A DNA stretch of 64,000 nucleotides from Monomorium pharaonis (GCF_013373865.1 NC_050471.1:7043307-7107306); one strand, 5' to 3'. Counted from the stretch's first letter, positions 34,701-47,721 are shown. Numbers and translations are program-made. The notes: generated from the sequence alone by a model not told the origin.

Positions 34701-36381
34701 ACAAAGCAGATTTAATAAACGGTGTTGTTCTTCATTTACTCATCGCGCTAACACGTGATGATGGTTCTCGGAGCATCCCGTATATTCGACAAAGAGGATT
34801 AAATGTGAAACGTTAACTCGTATCACTTTTGACAAGAATGAGCTCGGTTATTTCGAGAGCTATTGTTAATAAAAGATAATGGTAACAAGGCGTCGCGATA
34901 AGCCTTTCGAAATGCAACTCGATGGCTCAGGAACAATGGGATGTTTTTTTTTTAAATTTTATCTGGTGCGCATGATTGATTGGCAACGGCTAGACGCGAC
35001 GACGGTAAACGCTAGGTCATCCGATGGCAATTACGAGGCGTTCCACGATCCTATTGAAAATCGTTTCTGGTCATGTGTGCCAATTGAACATTGATTTTTC
35101 GTTCGGCGGGTGGTGATTCATCACGTGTTGCAATTGGGATTGTAGAGAGACAAGTTGTATTTAAGAAAACATGCCTTTAAGTTTCATAAATAAGGTTTAT
35201 AAAATACACAGTGGGTGAACATGTTTGCATACATATTATATACTTATTTGAATTGAATAAACAAAAAAAAAATCGTACCGATATAAAAAATATTCATCAC
35301 TACATTATGTTATATTAATTGTAACTTGTATGCTACAGTAAAAAAATAAATAAAATAAAAATCTGTTATCTGTTTATAAATAAATTTGTTTTAATATCAT
35401 GTAACAAGATATTTAAATTCAATCTATCATTTCTTCAATAAATAAAACAATAAATTTCTGATAAATAATTTTAAAAAAATGTTTTGCTAGTATGTAAAAT
35501 ATGCTTTTTAACATCCAATATAAATAACATAAATTAATTCAATATAAAATCTATTATTGTGTTAAATAATGAAACACCCTTTAAAAGCTTTTAAAACGAA
35601 CATTAATTTTAGTATAATAAAGACTCTTTTATATTATTTTTTTTCGTAATAAGAGCGAAAAGTAGCTCGACCACCTTGCTCAAGTGGCTATTCACTTTGA
35701 CCATTTTTTTTTACATTAAACGTGCATATTCCGCAACATTTTACGATCCTGTACAATAATTTTACCGTAAATTTAACTCTGCATTAATGTGAATTCATAA
35801 AAATGTTCACAAAGTTAAACGAGATATCAGTATGTTCTTTCATCCGTATTTTCCAATTTTTTCAAAGTAACAAGAAATAAAGTGTTACACAGGCAAACCA
35901 CAATTTTTCGCGTTCATTCGCCAGCACTTTACAGATTATATTTTTACTTAGCTTTTTAAAAAGCGCTTTTTTACACACAATTATTAATGCTACTTGTATC
36001 TTTCCCTAAAATTTAAATAAATTTATTTCTCTCGAAAAGAGTGCAAGATGTAAATACCAAGAGAGACGTACTTACCGCTATGATGATTAGTACCGTGTCA
36101 CATCTGGCCAAACCAATCAGTAGATAATTAATGGACGACTTCATCTGCGGCCGCGACAGGATGATCATCGAAATTGTGTTACCGAAGATTCCGAAGAGAC
36201 CAATCAGATTGACGAATATGCCATAAATAATAAAATCTGCCAGGCCATTGGTATTGACTTCCTGCTTACATTCAAATGGCCCTTCGATGTTGCTGCCGTT
36301 GCTGAAGTTTTGCATAAACCTACCAACGTCATAATAACTGGAAGCGACCGTCGTCGTCGTCGTCATCGAGCTTGTTTCCAT
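25785..36381 (-). CDS. FMRFaR: FMRFamide-receptor-like class A GPCR, four exons, 455 aa
   Basis: Insect FMRFamide receptors are plasma-membrane neuropeptide receptors that signal through G proteins. Minus-strand exons, 5' to 3', are 36381-36076, 32980-32712, 32421-32232 and 26387-25785 (TAA). Introns are 3095, 290 and 5844 bp; the total of 1368 nt is in frame. The N-terminus carries NFS/NGS glycosylation-type sites. All seven membrane segments are visible: TM1 about 50-73, TM2 about 84-112, TM3 about 133-158 ending in ERY (154-156, in place of DRY), TM4 about 174-191, TM5 about 222-250, TM6 about 274-296 and TM7 about 312-334 with NSSINFIIY in place of NPxxY. Cys138 and Cys212 can form the conserved disulfide. 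The REIGLATMLLCVVVVFLICN block of TM6 is highly characteristic of the family. Exon 4 has two in-frame acceptors 18 nt apart (26387 or 26405), adding or omitting AYVGFQ. The shorter form gives YRR-VRKANR, which reads as the natural join. The tail is Ser/Arg/Asn-rich. Confidence 0.92.
28440..28840. other. GC- and CpG-richer island inside a GPCR intron
   Basis: Composition and CpG content here are clearly higher than in the flanking intron. A 14-bp palindrome (TCTCGTGCACGAGA) lies near 28735. Frames open on both strands but neither shows coding features. It could be an enhancer or alternative promoter; this is inference. Confidence 0.35.
30245..30480. mobile_element. Degenerate repeat with inverted ends (CTCTAAATTYC...GAGTGAAA)
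   Basis: The left part reads TTTCTAAATTTCTGGAGTGA then CACTCTAATAGAGTGAAAAT. The right part holds the inverse theme TTCATTCTTTTAGGAATTTAGAG. A related left-type piece (CTCTCTAAATTTCTTAGAGTG) occurs at about 1362-1445. Borders are uncertain. Confidence 0.4.
32981..36075 (-). other. Intron 1 of the GPCR gene (3.1 kb)
   Basis: The intron separates TM2 into two exons. It is AT-rich with long A/T tracts. No coding or RNA feature was recognised. Confidence 0.65.
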
Positions 36382-36384
36382 CGT

Positions 36385-36453
36385 TTAGTAATTTTCTATC
36401 ACTTTCCGCGATTTTGCATTGCCCTTCGATCCCGTCTTTTCCCGTGTTACCAT
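36385..36453 (-). other. In-frame upstream ORF in the GPCR 5' leader (22 codons)
   Basis: Reading on the minus strand, an ATG at 36453 opens a 22-residue frame. It ends with TAA at 36387-36385, three bases before the receptor ATG and in the same frame. If this leader is contiguous in the mRNA, termination right before the main start would favour limited reinitiation. A hidden 5' intron could remove it. Confidence 0.4.
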
Positions 36454-39400
36454 CTTCACCCCCGGTGCGGTCCTTGTTCTCTCTGCCAATCTTTTTCTTT
36501 TGCTTCTTTTCAATTCTGATCGAATTTTTGTGCTCTTGAAATATTTGTCAACTGCAATCACATTTATGTAATGGTTGGCTTAATTATTTTTTGTTGTTGC
36601 AACATGACTTGCTCTTTCAACATTACCGTTTTTATAATTTTTAATTTATTAATTAATCATGCGACAACAGACTAATAAATTCATTACGGTATATACGATT
36701 ATTAAAGAGCTATGCCAATAAATTAATAAATTAAAAGTTATTTAATAAATATATAAATAAATCAATATAGAGCAAAATTGCCAATATCAATGTACAATTT
36801 TATTTTTAGATTACATTAAAAAAAAATGGAAATAAAATTTTGGAAATATATTATAAATACAAACTAAAAAGTGTCTTTTATCAAATTATATATTATAACA
36901 TTTTATAATATTATTTTAAATTTTGTAATAATCACATTTTTCGTAAAATAAGCATTTATTTGTTCTTCAAAATGTATATATTATATATTACAAAGCGCCA
37001 ATTTAAAATGTGTTGTCTTCTGTTGTCACTATTTTTTTTTATAAAAGTCACCAGTCACAAGAAAATATATAGATGTATGTTCCATATTTATTATTAATCA
37101 ATTTTGTATTATAAAAGAATCAAAGAAACAATTTTTTTTTTTCAAAAAAAGGAAGAGATAAAATTTAGTTTAAAAGTAAATTTCTAAAAATTATCAGGTT
37201 TACTGGTTTTTTCGTATATCAAATACTAATATGACGGATATCTCCATGGATACATTTCTTGTCTATATGTATCCGTTAATGTTTTTTTCAATTGATTTGA
37301 TTTTTATTAGAAAAAACCCGAGGAAAAAAGTTTGCTCGTCTGATACAAGTCATCCGCTCGTCTAAAAGTTAGAAATCGCCAAAGTTTTCTTCGTGAAAGG
37401 CCGTGAAATGTTTTTTATTGCAAAAAAAAGAAGAAGCTTTTACCTATGTTATCAAATGTCGACTTGACTTTCTTGAAATCGCGTTGCCTTTCAGAAAATC
37501 TTAAAATAAGCCGGGGTAACATAACGTCGATCCTCTGCCCGATTTATCTCTTGCTCTATACATTAGTCTTGATCATGTTTCACGAAAAGAATCAAATCGG
37601 CTTTGTCGTCTCCGTATAGAGAGTTCCGCGTAAATAATTTTACGATGTATCGCTGTTTTACGAACTCCGAGCCTCTTTGCCATTCGAATCTGGTGTCGTA
37701 GTAACTTGAATGGCAGCAGTCCGCGAACTGAAAAGGAGAAAATACAGTTAAACTTTTTTTAAAGCAAAATTGTGTTTTCTATTCCTTCTTTTTTTTTTTT
37801 AATTAAAAGATGCAAGTATATTTCAATCGTCGCTGAAGTAATGAAATATGCACTTAATATTACAGAATCATGAATAACGATTGCAATAATATAAGTAAAA
37901 TTAATAAAAGTAATCAATAGATTTTCAATATTATTTTATTTTATATTAAAGAGGTTTTATCTCCTTATTTCGATGAATTTCGTCCTTTTTATTATCGTTG
38001 TAATTTTAAATTTTATTTCAACAAATACGAGTCATGGTTACTACAGGCTCACCGAGTATAATAGCAGGTAAACCGCGCAGCTACATGATTATTAATCGTT
38101 CGCCACAACGTTTACATCCGAGCTTTCGTGAGGCCACCGGGCTTGCTGTGTCTGTTTGCAAACAGACACGGTCGCTTATATCTAGCTGTGTAGATTGAAC
38201 GCACGTTATAGAAAGTAGACACGGAACATCGTTAAAGCTTTCTCACGTTCAGTTTGTATTGGAAATCTCAACCGAGTAAGTCGCATGAGTTCGTCAATTT
38301 GAACCTGAGAAGACGTACATTTTGCAGGATATTAGCGAGTAATAACAATTGAATTCACCGAGATTGGACGATTCTCATAATTCTTCGTTCGGAAGATTTC
38401 CCAGGCGCTTCGTACTTAATTGGAATGTACATAAAATCGGTACAGGAATATTTATTCAACCTTGCTGTTCTGTTCGTATCTATTTGATTCTAAATATATT
38501 TTACTTTCTTATTAATATTTTAGAAACTTTTTTTCATTAGCATCTTTAAGGAATTCGTATAATTAATGTAAAATCTCATTTCCGGGAAAATTTTTTAGAA
38601 CTTTTTGACATACAAATTGGTCCAAATGATAGAATCGTATAGGAAATTCGAACAGAACAGCAAAAGATTACGAGAAAAAGCTGAATTATATTATTTGGAA
38701 TTATAATTATTTATAGATTTTCCAATAATATTTCGTTTCAATCAGTGACTTTCAACTGCTTCAGAAAGTAAACGTGAGTATTAAGCATTATTAATGAGAT
38801 TAATGATTAAATCGTTTCGGTGTTTAATTACAAAAAAGTATAAAAAATAAAAGTTACGATTCTCACCCTTATATTATAATATTTGTATTATAAGATTTTC
38901 TCGCGCTTATTATACAATTTTGGAGTTATATTCCAGTAGATACGTTCAAAAATATCAAATGTTATATTCGTATCGCATAAATGTGCAAAATTCTCTAACG
39001 GATCGGAAACAAGTAGATAAACACGGACGGATTGTTCGAACCATCATCGTGTAAATAAAAACTAATCTCATTTTCTGAACCTATGTAGCACGGTCATATA
39101 ACGCGGATGAATAATGTAACTCAACTCTCTTTCAATTACCTGTCCAGCATTAATTTATTTCACATATTAATTTATTATGTACGTTTTATATGATCTCGTG
39201 ATAAAATCGCCGAGCTGGGGGGAATCTCGTTTACGACAAATTCGATAAGGATGCCGATTATGTAGCTTGCAATGCGTACATTTACACTTGGGTGCGTATC
39301 GCAAGCATACACGCGTAAGAGCATAAAGGTGCATCTTCTGTGCAACACCGATTGCATTGTCAGCACGGTTGATCGCATCGGCCGTGTTCACGTCCGTCCG

Positions 39401-39856
39401 ATAGCGACCCTACGGCTGCGTGTGCGCGACGCAGCTGCATATCGACAATTGCGGTATACCTACTCGATTTTCGCATCACCGATGTTGCACGCAGTTACGA
39501 TTTTCCGCGTTTCCGATCATCTCCGCTTCAATTTGCAACAGTGTCTCGCAGGCCAATAGATACGGCTGTAACTGTCTTTGCGATCCCTAGATTGTCTAGA
39601 ACTTTGAACAGAAAGACTTCTTCGCAATAGCGCGTCGATCGATATATCTACAGCAGCATGCAAAAAATTAATTTCAGATAATCTTATCTAATTTTTATCT
39701 CTAATTAGCAATAGAATAATAACTTTATATTCAGTGCAATATACTATAACTACAAAAAACAAAAGACAGTTGCAGTTGGTGTCGATTTGAGTAATTAATA
39801 TGTGTGTGTATGTACACATGCATACATGTTATAAACGAATATAACGATATACTATG
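36454..39856. other. Intergenic or 5' non-coding DNA upstream of the GPCR gene
   Basis: I see no gene. It includes AT-rich tracts, a perfect 22-bp palindrome at 38148-38169 and a more balanced patch near 39180-39560 whose frames do not look coding. 5' UTR exons or promoters of the receptor could lie here or further right. Confidence 0.5.
38148..38169. repeat. Perfect 22-bp palindrome
   Basis: The arm GTGTCTGTTTG is followed directly by CAAACAGACAC, an exact inverse with no spacer. It is not part of any TIR element I could define. Confidence 0.9.
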
Positions 39857-39966
39857 AGGTCTGTTTTTGTCGTTGCACTGCAATAAGTTAGAATAAGACA
39901 AATATATATTTTTTTCATTCTAACTTATCGCACCAGTACAGCAGTGCAGCAACAATGAACAGGCCT
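39857..39966. mobile_element. TIR element, 110 bp (AGGTCTGTTT ends)
   Basis: The left arm has AGGTCTGTTTTTGTCGTTGC, ACTGC and AAGTTAGAAT. The right arm has the inverse ATTCTAACTT, GCAGTGCAGCAAC and GAACAGGCCT. The GGTCTGTT end matches the element at 8062-8189. A short insertion (CACCAGTACA) disturbs the right arm. Confidence 0.75.
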
Positions 39967-40260
39967 ATTGATATTATGTGGTATAAAGTTTGTAGTCTAA
40001 AAGCATATATTTTTTCTTCACTTTCAACGTATGTACTATTTGAGATAATCTCTTTTACATTGTCTTATGTAATATATTATAAGAAAGTTTGGGGTAATTT
40101 TAAAATTAAAATCTAAAAAAAAGTCTTACACGAAACTTTAATTTCTCTTACGCGGCTGTAACATTAATCCTATGAGAAAAGAAAAGTTTCTTTTCTCGTG
40201 AGAACAGACGAAAATCTCTCACGTGTTCATTTGCACAATATCGCAATCGTTATCCGCTTA

Positions 40261-40424
40261 GGGCCGCACAGACTTTTGCATAACGCATAGTGCATGACGC
40301 ATAAGAGAATCAATTAATCAGAGTCGTCTATTTCCCTCCCCAGGATACAAATAAAGACCTCTGATTGGTTAATTCTCTTATGCATTATGCATTTTGTGTT
40401 ATGCAGAGATCTGTGCGGCGGCCC
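40261..40424. mobile_element. PIF/Harbinger-like MITE, 164 bp, clean TTA flanks
   Basis: The ends are GGGCCGCACAGACTTTTGCA and the inverse CTGTGCGGCGGCCC, with inner arms around GCATAAGAGAATYAATTA. TTA flanks at 40258-40260 and 40425-40427. This is the uninterrupted relative of the nested element at 6589-6890. Confidence 0.87.
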
Positions 40425-40427
40425 TTA

Positions 40428-41050
40428 CTCTGGAAAGTCTCATAAATATCTTTTGACATTTGGAGCAAATTGGAAATGCCGGATCAATCCGGCAGTTATT
40501 GCCTACTACACGGGGGTGTTTTCGCCTCTTCGACGTCCGGGGAATCACGCCGACTCACTGTGGGACTTCACTGTGGGGGGTCCAAACAAATATCCAATTG
40601 TAAATTACTCCGTTATTCGTGTGTCACTTAAAGACAAAAATCAATTTGCTTCGGCTGATCTGCTCCCACCGGGTAGCAGACGAAACACCCGTCGATCAAT
40701 TTATTTTTAAACTCTTCTACCTCCTCCTCCCTCCTCCTCCGCCACCCCGGAAAAAATACACGCGTCGTCGAACGCGCGTAGAAAGTTTTGCGAGTGTCGG
40801 TGTTTCTCACATCGGTGGAATCACATCGAACGACTGTCCTCTCTGCTTTTCGGTCTTGGCACGTGTCGACGTCTAGGAACGCCGAAATGGCTGGCCACCT
40901 CTTTGATAACGTTGCGTAACAGCGATATTTGTGAGCGTCCGAACAGAAATGCACGCAATTCGCACTTCGCGCGAAACAGCATGCGGGATACGTGTGTGCC
41001 AGAATTAATTCGCAGTAATCGAGTGTCCGTCGCACAACGCGCGTGCAATT
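40428..41050. other. GC-richer non-coding island with CCT-repeat tract
   Basis: Composition is clearly more balanced than in the surroundings, with a CCTCCTCCT-rich tract near 40719-40745 and CpG-rich sequence to about 41045. Frames are open on both strands without protein-like features. A promoter or first non-coding exon, possibly of the minus-strand GPCR gene 4 kb away, is conceivable but unproven. Confidence 0.35.
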
Positions 41051-41237
41051 AGCGTGTCTAAATTATAACGTACTAATGCTAATTTAGAGAAAAAAGGAGC
41101 GGCCTTTTAAATGTCATAGTTATTAAATAAATGTACCGTATCATCATACTGTATATTTATATTCTTACATTAGTGAAAATTAAATATATTATTTTTAGAG
41201 AGAATGAGAGAGAAAAAGACTTGTTACATTAATTATA

Positions 41238-41238
<1 letters not shown>

Positions 41239-41270
<32 letters not shown>
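41239..41270. repeat. (CA)n microsatellite
   Basis: About 16 uninterrupted CA units. Confidence 0.95.
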
Positions 41271-41271
<1 letters not shown>

Positions 41272-41748
41272 TTCTTGTATTTCTCATAGTTTGCGTGCAT
41301 GAAAGAAGAAAAGTGATAATCTTCGTTGTTCGAGATTATCTTGATCTTCGACATTTGTCCCTTCAAATCAACGATACACTTGCCATTTCTATTTCTCTTA
41401 TGTAAAATATTTCGCACCGTATCCCTTCTCTTTATTTCGAGACATCGGTATTTCGAGTCCAAGAGCAAAAAAAAACACAATATCCTTTGTACAGAAGTTA
41501 ATATTCGGGCGGGCTCTTCTTCTGTTGTGGCTCCGCTCGGGCAACTTCTTGGGTCACATTTTTACCCTTAAATTTTTTTTATTCTGTTTCTCTTGAACTG
41601 TATTGCGTTGTCGTTGAAAATGGTATTTCGCCTTTTCGTAAAGCTACTCTTTTTCGAACAAAAATGTTTTTCTTGTGACAGTATTGAAACGATGATTTAT
41701 ACATAGATAGTAAGAGAAATAACATTTTTGTATGAAGAAACTTTTATA

Positions 41749-41753
<5 letters not shown>

Positions 41754-41798
<45 letters not shown>
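41754..41798. repeat. (TC)n microsatellite
   Basis: About 22 uninterrupted TC units, the longest dinucleotide run in the window. Confidence 0.95.
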
Positions 41799-41802
<4 letters not shown>

Positions 41803-44800
41803 AAACTGCAGCATTTCATATAATGTTCTTGAAGCATTTTTATGCACTTTCATATCCCTTCTATTTTTAAAAAGTTAAAAGTGCTTCTTCAGAGAATTTG
41901 TCCCTTCATCTTTTTTTCCAGAATAAAATTATCCAACCACGAAGTCGCACGTAAAATAAAAGTCAATTACACAGGTGATAACAAAATTTCCTTCTAGCGC
42001 AAAATTTATCTTTGGGGAAGGACAATAAAATCTACACATTAAAGCAAGAAATTATTCAAAGAAACTATAACACCTTATTATATAAATATCCCTTATCGTA
42101 TATCGTATATCGAGCGGATTAGCTTCGCTAATTAATTCTCTTCCAATATATTGTATATTGTATGTCTGTACCAAAAATATTATTGTCACAATTACGTACG
42201 CCTTAAAATATTTGTTTTTAAAACAATTTCCCTCCAATGAACAATGAATAAAACTATGAGAGAGCCATTAGAAGAAACGCGGCAGCGTATCTTAAATGAA
42301 TTCCAGTGGTGATTTACGAGAAACACCAGCTTAACGCGAAATGCATCCGACCGCAATTTGCGGCTCGCAAGAGATGCATTTTTATTTTTGGGTACGCCGC
42401 AGATTAATTCGAGGCTTTATTATTGCTGCGGCATATCCTTCTCTTTCCATTCGCCTCGTTAAGCACGATCTCTACGCTCGCAGCTGGCAATCGCGATTTT
42501 TCGGACGAGAAAACATGTCTCGGTGAACAATGACCGACGATATATATTTCTTTCATTTCATCGTACAACATAATGGACTATTCTTTTGTTCCGTCTCTTT
42601 TTTTTTTTATTTCAATTAAAACTACAAACCTCCTCGAAACACTATATGCTACAGATCGCACGTAAGAGGAGTCGTTAATTTAAGCACATTTTGTTAGAGA
42701 AATAATCGGCTTTAAAGAGAGCGTCGCTCGTTGTTTTTTAAATTGTTTTCGCCTTTCTTTCTATTCATATGCGTCTACATCCGACCGCACGCCCGTGTTA
42801 ACAAGAAATAACGGAATCACCGGCGGGCAAGCGGATTTGTTCGCGAACAAAAGCTCCGCCACTCTACCTTCGTCGGACGTCGATAAATCTTTTTTTGAGA
42901 GTTTATTCCGGAGCGCTGCGTGTATGTCCGTGACATTGCCGTAGGTGTTGCACGAAAACGGCGTAGTCGTCTCTCGGAATTCACGCGCGACTACACAGAG
43001 AGGTCCGAAGAATAGTATTTATATCGATGTGCAAAACGATAGTCTAGATATATATAGAATACTCGAAAGCCACCCTGCGGTAATACGTGTATTAGCGTCA
43101 GTTACTAGCGGCTAAAAAAAATGTCTGTTCGTCTCACCGTCGAGAGGGCAACATCTCCCCAACTGTAAGCTATGGAATATCGATTCTGTTCCGAGAATAA
43201 ACAGAATTCTTTTCGCAGCTATATTGAAATTCGAATTACTCATTTTATTGTCAACATATTGCAATAACAGCCACTTAGCGCTACGAACAAAATCAAGAAA
43301 CTATATTTAAATCTTTTAAGGCTAAGCTTCTATTTGGATATTTCTGAAGTTAAGAGTTTAAAATTGAGAAACATCAGAATTGATAAATTACGCTATTACT
43401 ATTACCGTTACTTTTTTAAATAATAATCATTACTCTCTTCTGTTTGTAACGGTTTGAGAAAAAAAACATGTATTTTAAAAAGCCATGGAAAATAATATAA
43501 ATATTAACAAGTTTCAATTCAATTAGGAATTTCAACCGCTTGGCAAATCAAGCATAAATAATTTCTCTACGATATCGTACATTATCTTGCCGGTAAAATT
43601 AAACCGACCGAATGTCGGAGACTCGTTAAGGATTGGCACGTATACATTTGTCACTGAAACTTTTATTTATCAAGTGGGTCGCGCCAGTGTTACGCTTAGT
43701 TTCGTTGCCCCGGCAAAGTGGAGCGGTCAGGAAATGAGATGGGATTAGTGTCAGTTGTAGGTAATAACGTCGAAGCGTGAACACAGCTGGTACCGGGATC
43801 GTTTCCACCGCGGACATTACGGAAGAAAGCGCAGGGTTCCGCACGGAATCCTATTCTGCTTCTACGTATTTGCATAATTACGTGACTCTGAGCCTGCACC
43901 GAAATGGCATCAATCTTGTTGTCAAGGCTGCGATCGTCCCTGAAACAAGATTGTGTTTCTCCGCCTCGTTATTAAGGAGGAACAGGGAGAGATCCTCTAA
44001 AGGATAATAGCTTTGAGGAATAATGCAAAAGAATAGAAAAGGAAAACGAATAACCGTTCGAAACTTTTATGTATAATAAATCAATAGAATCTAATTATAT
44101 CAATTTTTCTTCACGCGATACTCTTTTTCCGCGCAACGGTAGATAATGTGAACCAAATTTACTGAGAGAATAATAGGAATGATATCTGCATCCATGTAGA
44201 ATATTCTCTAACCATTTACACGATCGTTAATCCTCGATTAATAGCGAAAACCCGGGACGGACACTAATTACACTTAATATAATTTGCTGGCCGAGCAATT
44301 TTTTTCGGAGACCATTCCTTTTTTTATCCGCATTATTTTATTTATCCTCTATGATCTTTAATTGCTTTGGACTATGCTTTAAGTCCGATCGTCGCTAATT
44401 TGCCTCTCGCACAAATTTCTATATTTAGGTTACGTTTTAAAACTTCCTCTTTAAAAAAAATTTTACTAAAAAGCTATCGTTCATGTTTATGGATATTATA
44501 AGCTTTTCTTTTAATTTTCCTCGAGAGGATGTTTCAAAACAACGCCTTAATATAAGTTTTTTAAAACACATCATATTTTTAGGAAGTTTAGTTTCTCCAA
44601 GGAAGATAAAAATTAAATTAAACTTTCTATTCTTTTACTACTTTTTACATTTCCTGTTGTTTTAATTGGCTAGGGGATGTTGGAAATGTTCTTATGACAA
44701 AAAACACTTCTTGCAATATCAAGCTGTGGACGTCAAATCATTTCACCATTTATTATAATACAAGCCAGACATCGCAGCCATATACAAGGAACGCAATTAT

Positions 44801-47698
44801 TTTCGCATTCTATACTTATCGCGTCTCGACATTCTTACGAATGACCTATTTCGTGGATAGTTGAATGATCATTTTTCAGAAGAATCCACGCGTCATTACC
44901 TTTCCAGAAACACTTTTTCGGATATCTTCCCTTCTCTAGCTGAAAATCATTCTTTCATGTTGAAATTATTACTCTGTCTACATGTAAAATATCGCTTTTA
45001 CATGATTGGATTAATAGCAGGAGACTCGAATATTTTCAATTCAATGAAGGACGACACAACCTTCAGTGTCAGAACTCATTTCACTGTGTTCTAAATAAAT
45101 AAAGCACAGGCGATATTTAAATTTCCATTCGCTGGATATTTCGTTTTAATATTCCGATCAACATCTGGCGTTCGGTTTAATAAGTGTTAAACTCTTTCGC
45201 GCTCGAACAAATGTGTCAACGTGCCCTCGTAAACTCACGCAGAAATTATCGTGATACGCTCCAAACTAATCATCACTGCTTTTGTAAGAGTTGTTACGAA
45301 ATTGGTGGGTCGAAATCACAAAGGACCACATTCTAAGATTGCGACAGTCCTACTGAGGATGGTTTTATTAATACGTCCTGATCACTCTCTATTCATACCG
45401 ACAGCAATTAAACGAATTCATTAGGAACCTTGTGTACGTTGCCACTGAACGGACAGTTTGATAAAATCTATTTTTAGAGTCACTTTAGTTCTACTTTCTC
45501 AAATTTTGGACTCGCGCAAATTTTGTTTTGCGCAGTTAAACTAATAAATTCCAAACTAAACATATAAATTATGCAAAATTATAAATTATAAATAATTTGT
45601 AGCTATAATTATATAGAAACATAAGGAAAAACTTGCAGAATTTATAATACATATTTAAATTATAAATATAAATTTTTTGACAAAGATAAATATTTAAACA
45701 ATTCGGAGTAAACTTTTATTAGCATTGTCAATTTTATATAATTCTTCTATAAAATTTGGCAAAAGAACGAGTAATATAATTTTTTTACTATAAAGAATCT
45801 TATTAAAAGTTTTGCTTCAACATCTACAAAAAATGTTTTGTTTCTAAAAAGTATTATCTCTGTTAAAGAAAAGACATTATCTTCGTTAAAAGATATCAAG
45901 ATTTTGAATTAAAAAGATTGCTAAAAAATTCAGCACAAAAAAGTGATACAAAATTCCTCTCGTAATGTCGCTCCGCAATAGAAAATTCCTTTTATACGGA
46001 AAGACTGCTTTGTATCAGCATCGCGCGCGTTCACTTTTTGAGATCGATGTTTCCAACTATTGAACTAGAATATTGGCGGTAACTACTGAAAGCATTCGTT
46101 CGAGCGTAAATGCGGTTCGATAATTTAATATTATTATGTCCACAAGAGATGGCGGCAATATTTGGACAACCATTCATGGCTTGCACTAACTTGTCGCATT
46201 TTGGTCGGACAGGAAAATGAATGTACAGGAAAATTCCATTTACTCGTTACTTCATATCAAAGCTTCGTACGTGGTTTCAAACAATGACTGTTTCACGATC
46301 TTTTGATTATTTATTCGACCATTTTTTGAAAAAATTACAATTCATCGTTTTATTAAATTTTTAATCTCAATATTGCTATACTTTTTAAAATAAAAATATC
46401 TATGTTTTGAAAAAATTCAATAATTATTGTAGACGTTAAAACAAAATTTACAATAACTTTTATAATAAAAACTTATTTTTATTCTATTTCTATCTTCTAT
46501 TAATTCTTATCAATGGTAATTTTAATTAATAAAGATAATTTAATAATATAAATTTTTTAATTAAAAAAACCAAATAACATACAGATAGGGATATAAAGAC
46601 TGATGAGGATTAGCTTTAAGTATCAAGCAGAAAGGGCCTATCGTCGACTCGGTAAAATGGTCAGCTGTCGCTTTCGTTACTGCCAACCCTCTAAAAATAC
46701 AAGTAGCCTCTCTCTCTGCCACGAAGCTCTGAGTCAACTATAGGAACTCCTCGGCTAATTTTAACCGCCGAACACACTGTCCGTCGTACGCTGTTTCACC
46801 GAGAATCTGCCGCGGATTCCGCGAGACCGCGTGCAGCCTTTGACGTTTCGCGAAACGCGGATGGACACTCCTTCGAAAGTTCCGTAATTCGCATTGCTTG
46901 CACGAAGAAAACGCAAGTTCTACGAGGTCGTGGCAAAATTAAATTTGAATCGAGTCAGCCGGACTTGGCACAAAGGGAAAAAAAAAGAACAGTTTATTAT
47001 TTGCTCTTGCATTTACTTAAAACATCGAGAGGGAAGTTTTATCCAATACCCTGATTGGCATTTCAATTGAAGAGTTTCAAGAACGCTTCCAACGGCGTAT
47101 AGGTGCGAAGGAATACCACTTTTCAAGGGAGAAACCTTAATTTATTAGAAGAATGAATTGTGAATTTTGAATTTAACTAAGTTTTTCTCTATGTGCTCGA
47201 TTGTTATGACACGCATAGAATAGACCACGCGAGAAACAAAGAAATAAAGTCTCGTTTTAACTTGGTCCAATTTCAGTTGTAAGCTCCTGTCAAAAAGAGA
47301 GAAAGAGACAGATCACTCGACGAATGCAATATCGATTTTCCCAGTTTGATACGACAACTGAACGACGAAACTGGGACATGAATATTAAATATGGAGAGGA
47401 GAAATTAAATAGTAGTCTAATGGCTCGATTTACTTCCCTTTCCTTTTCATTCGTACGGGGTTGTACGGCACGAAATTAATGGACGAAGAGATTAAGGCTC
47501 ATTTTTTTTTTTGTTTCAACAGCCTTTCTATCCCGTTAGTAGCGCGAGATAATTGCCAAGTGTTTGCCCACGGTATATAAACTCTTTTTAAGTAGATGAG
47601 GTCTGCGAGGTGCGAGGCCGAGTGTGTTTACCGAACGGAAAATCAAATATCTCGACGTCACGCAAGAAAGTTATTTCTTAATAAAAACTGCAAGAGAA

Positions 47699-47721
47699 AT
47701 ATATATATATATATATATATA
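47699..47721. repeat. (AT)n microsatellite
   Basis: About 11 uninterrupted AT units. Confidence 0.9.

Noticed and set aside
34879..35094. 71-codon plus-strand frame in receptor intron 1
   Set aside because: It has no recognisable motif, is interrupted by a poly-T-encoded FFF run and lies within the intron of a well-supported gene on the other strand.
40387..40710. 107-codon plus-strand frame starting inside a MITE
   Set aside because: The start lies within the TIR element and the product shows no family features. An overlapping antisense frame is just as open.
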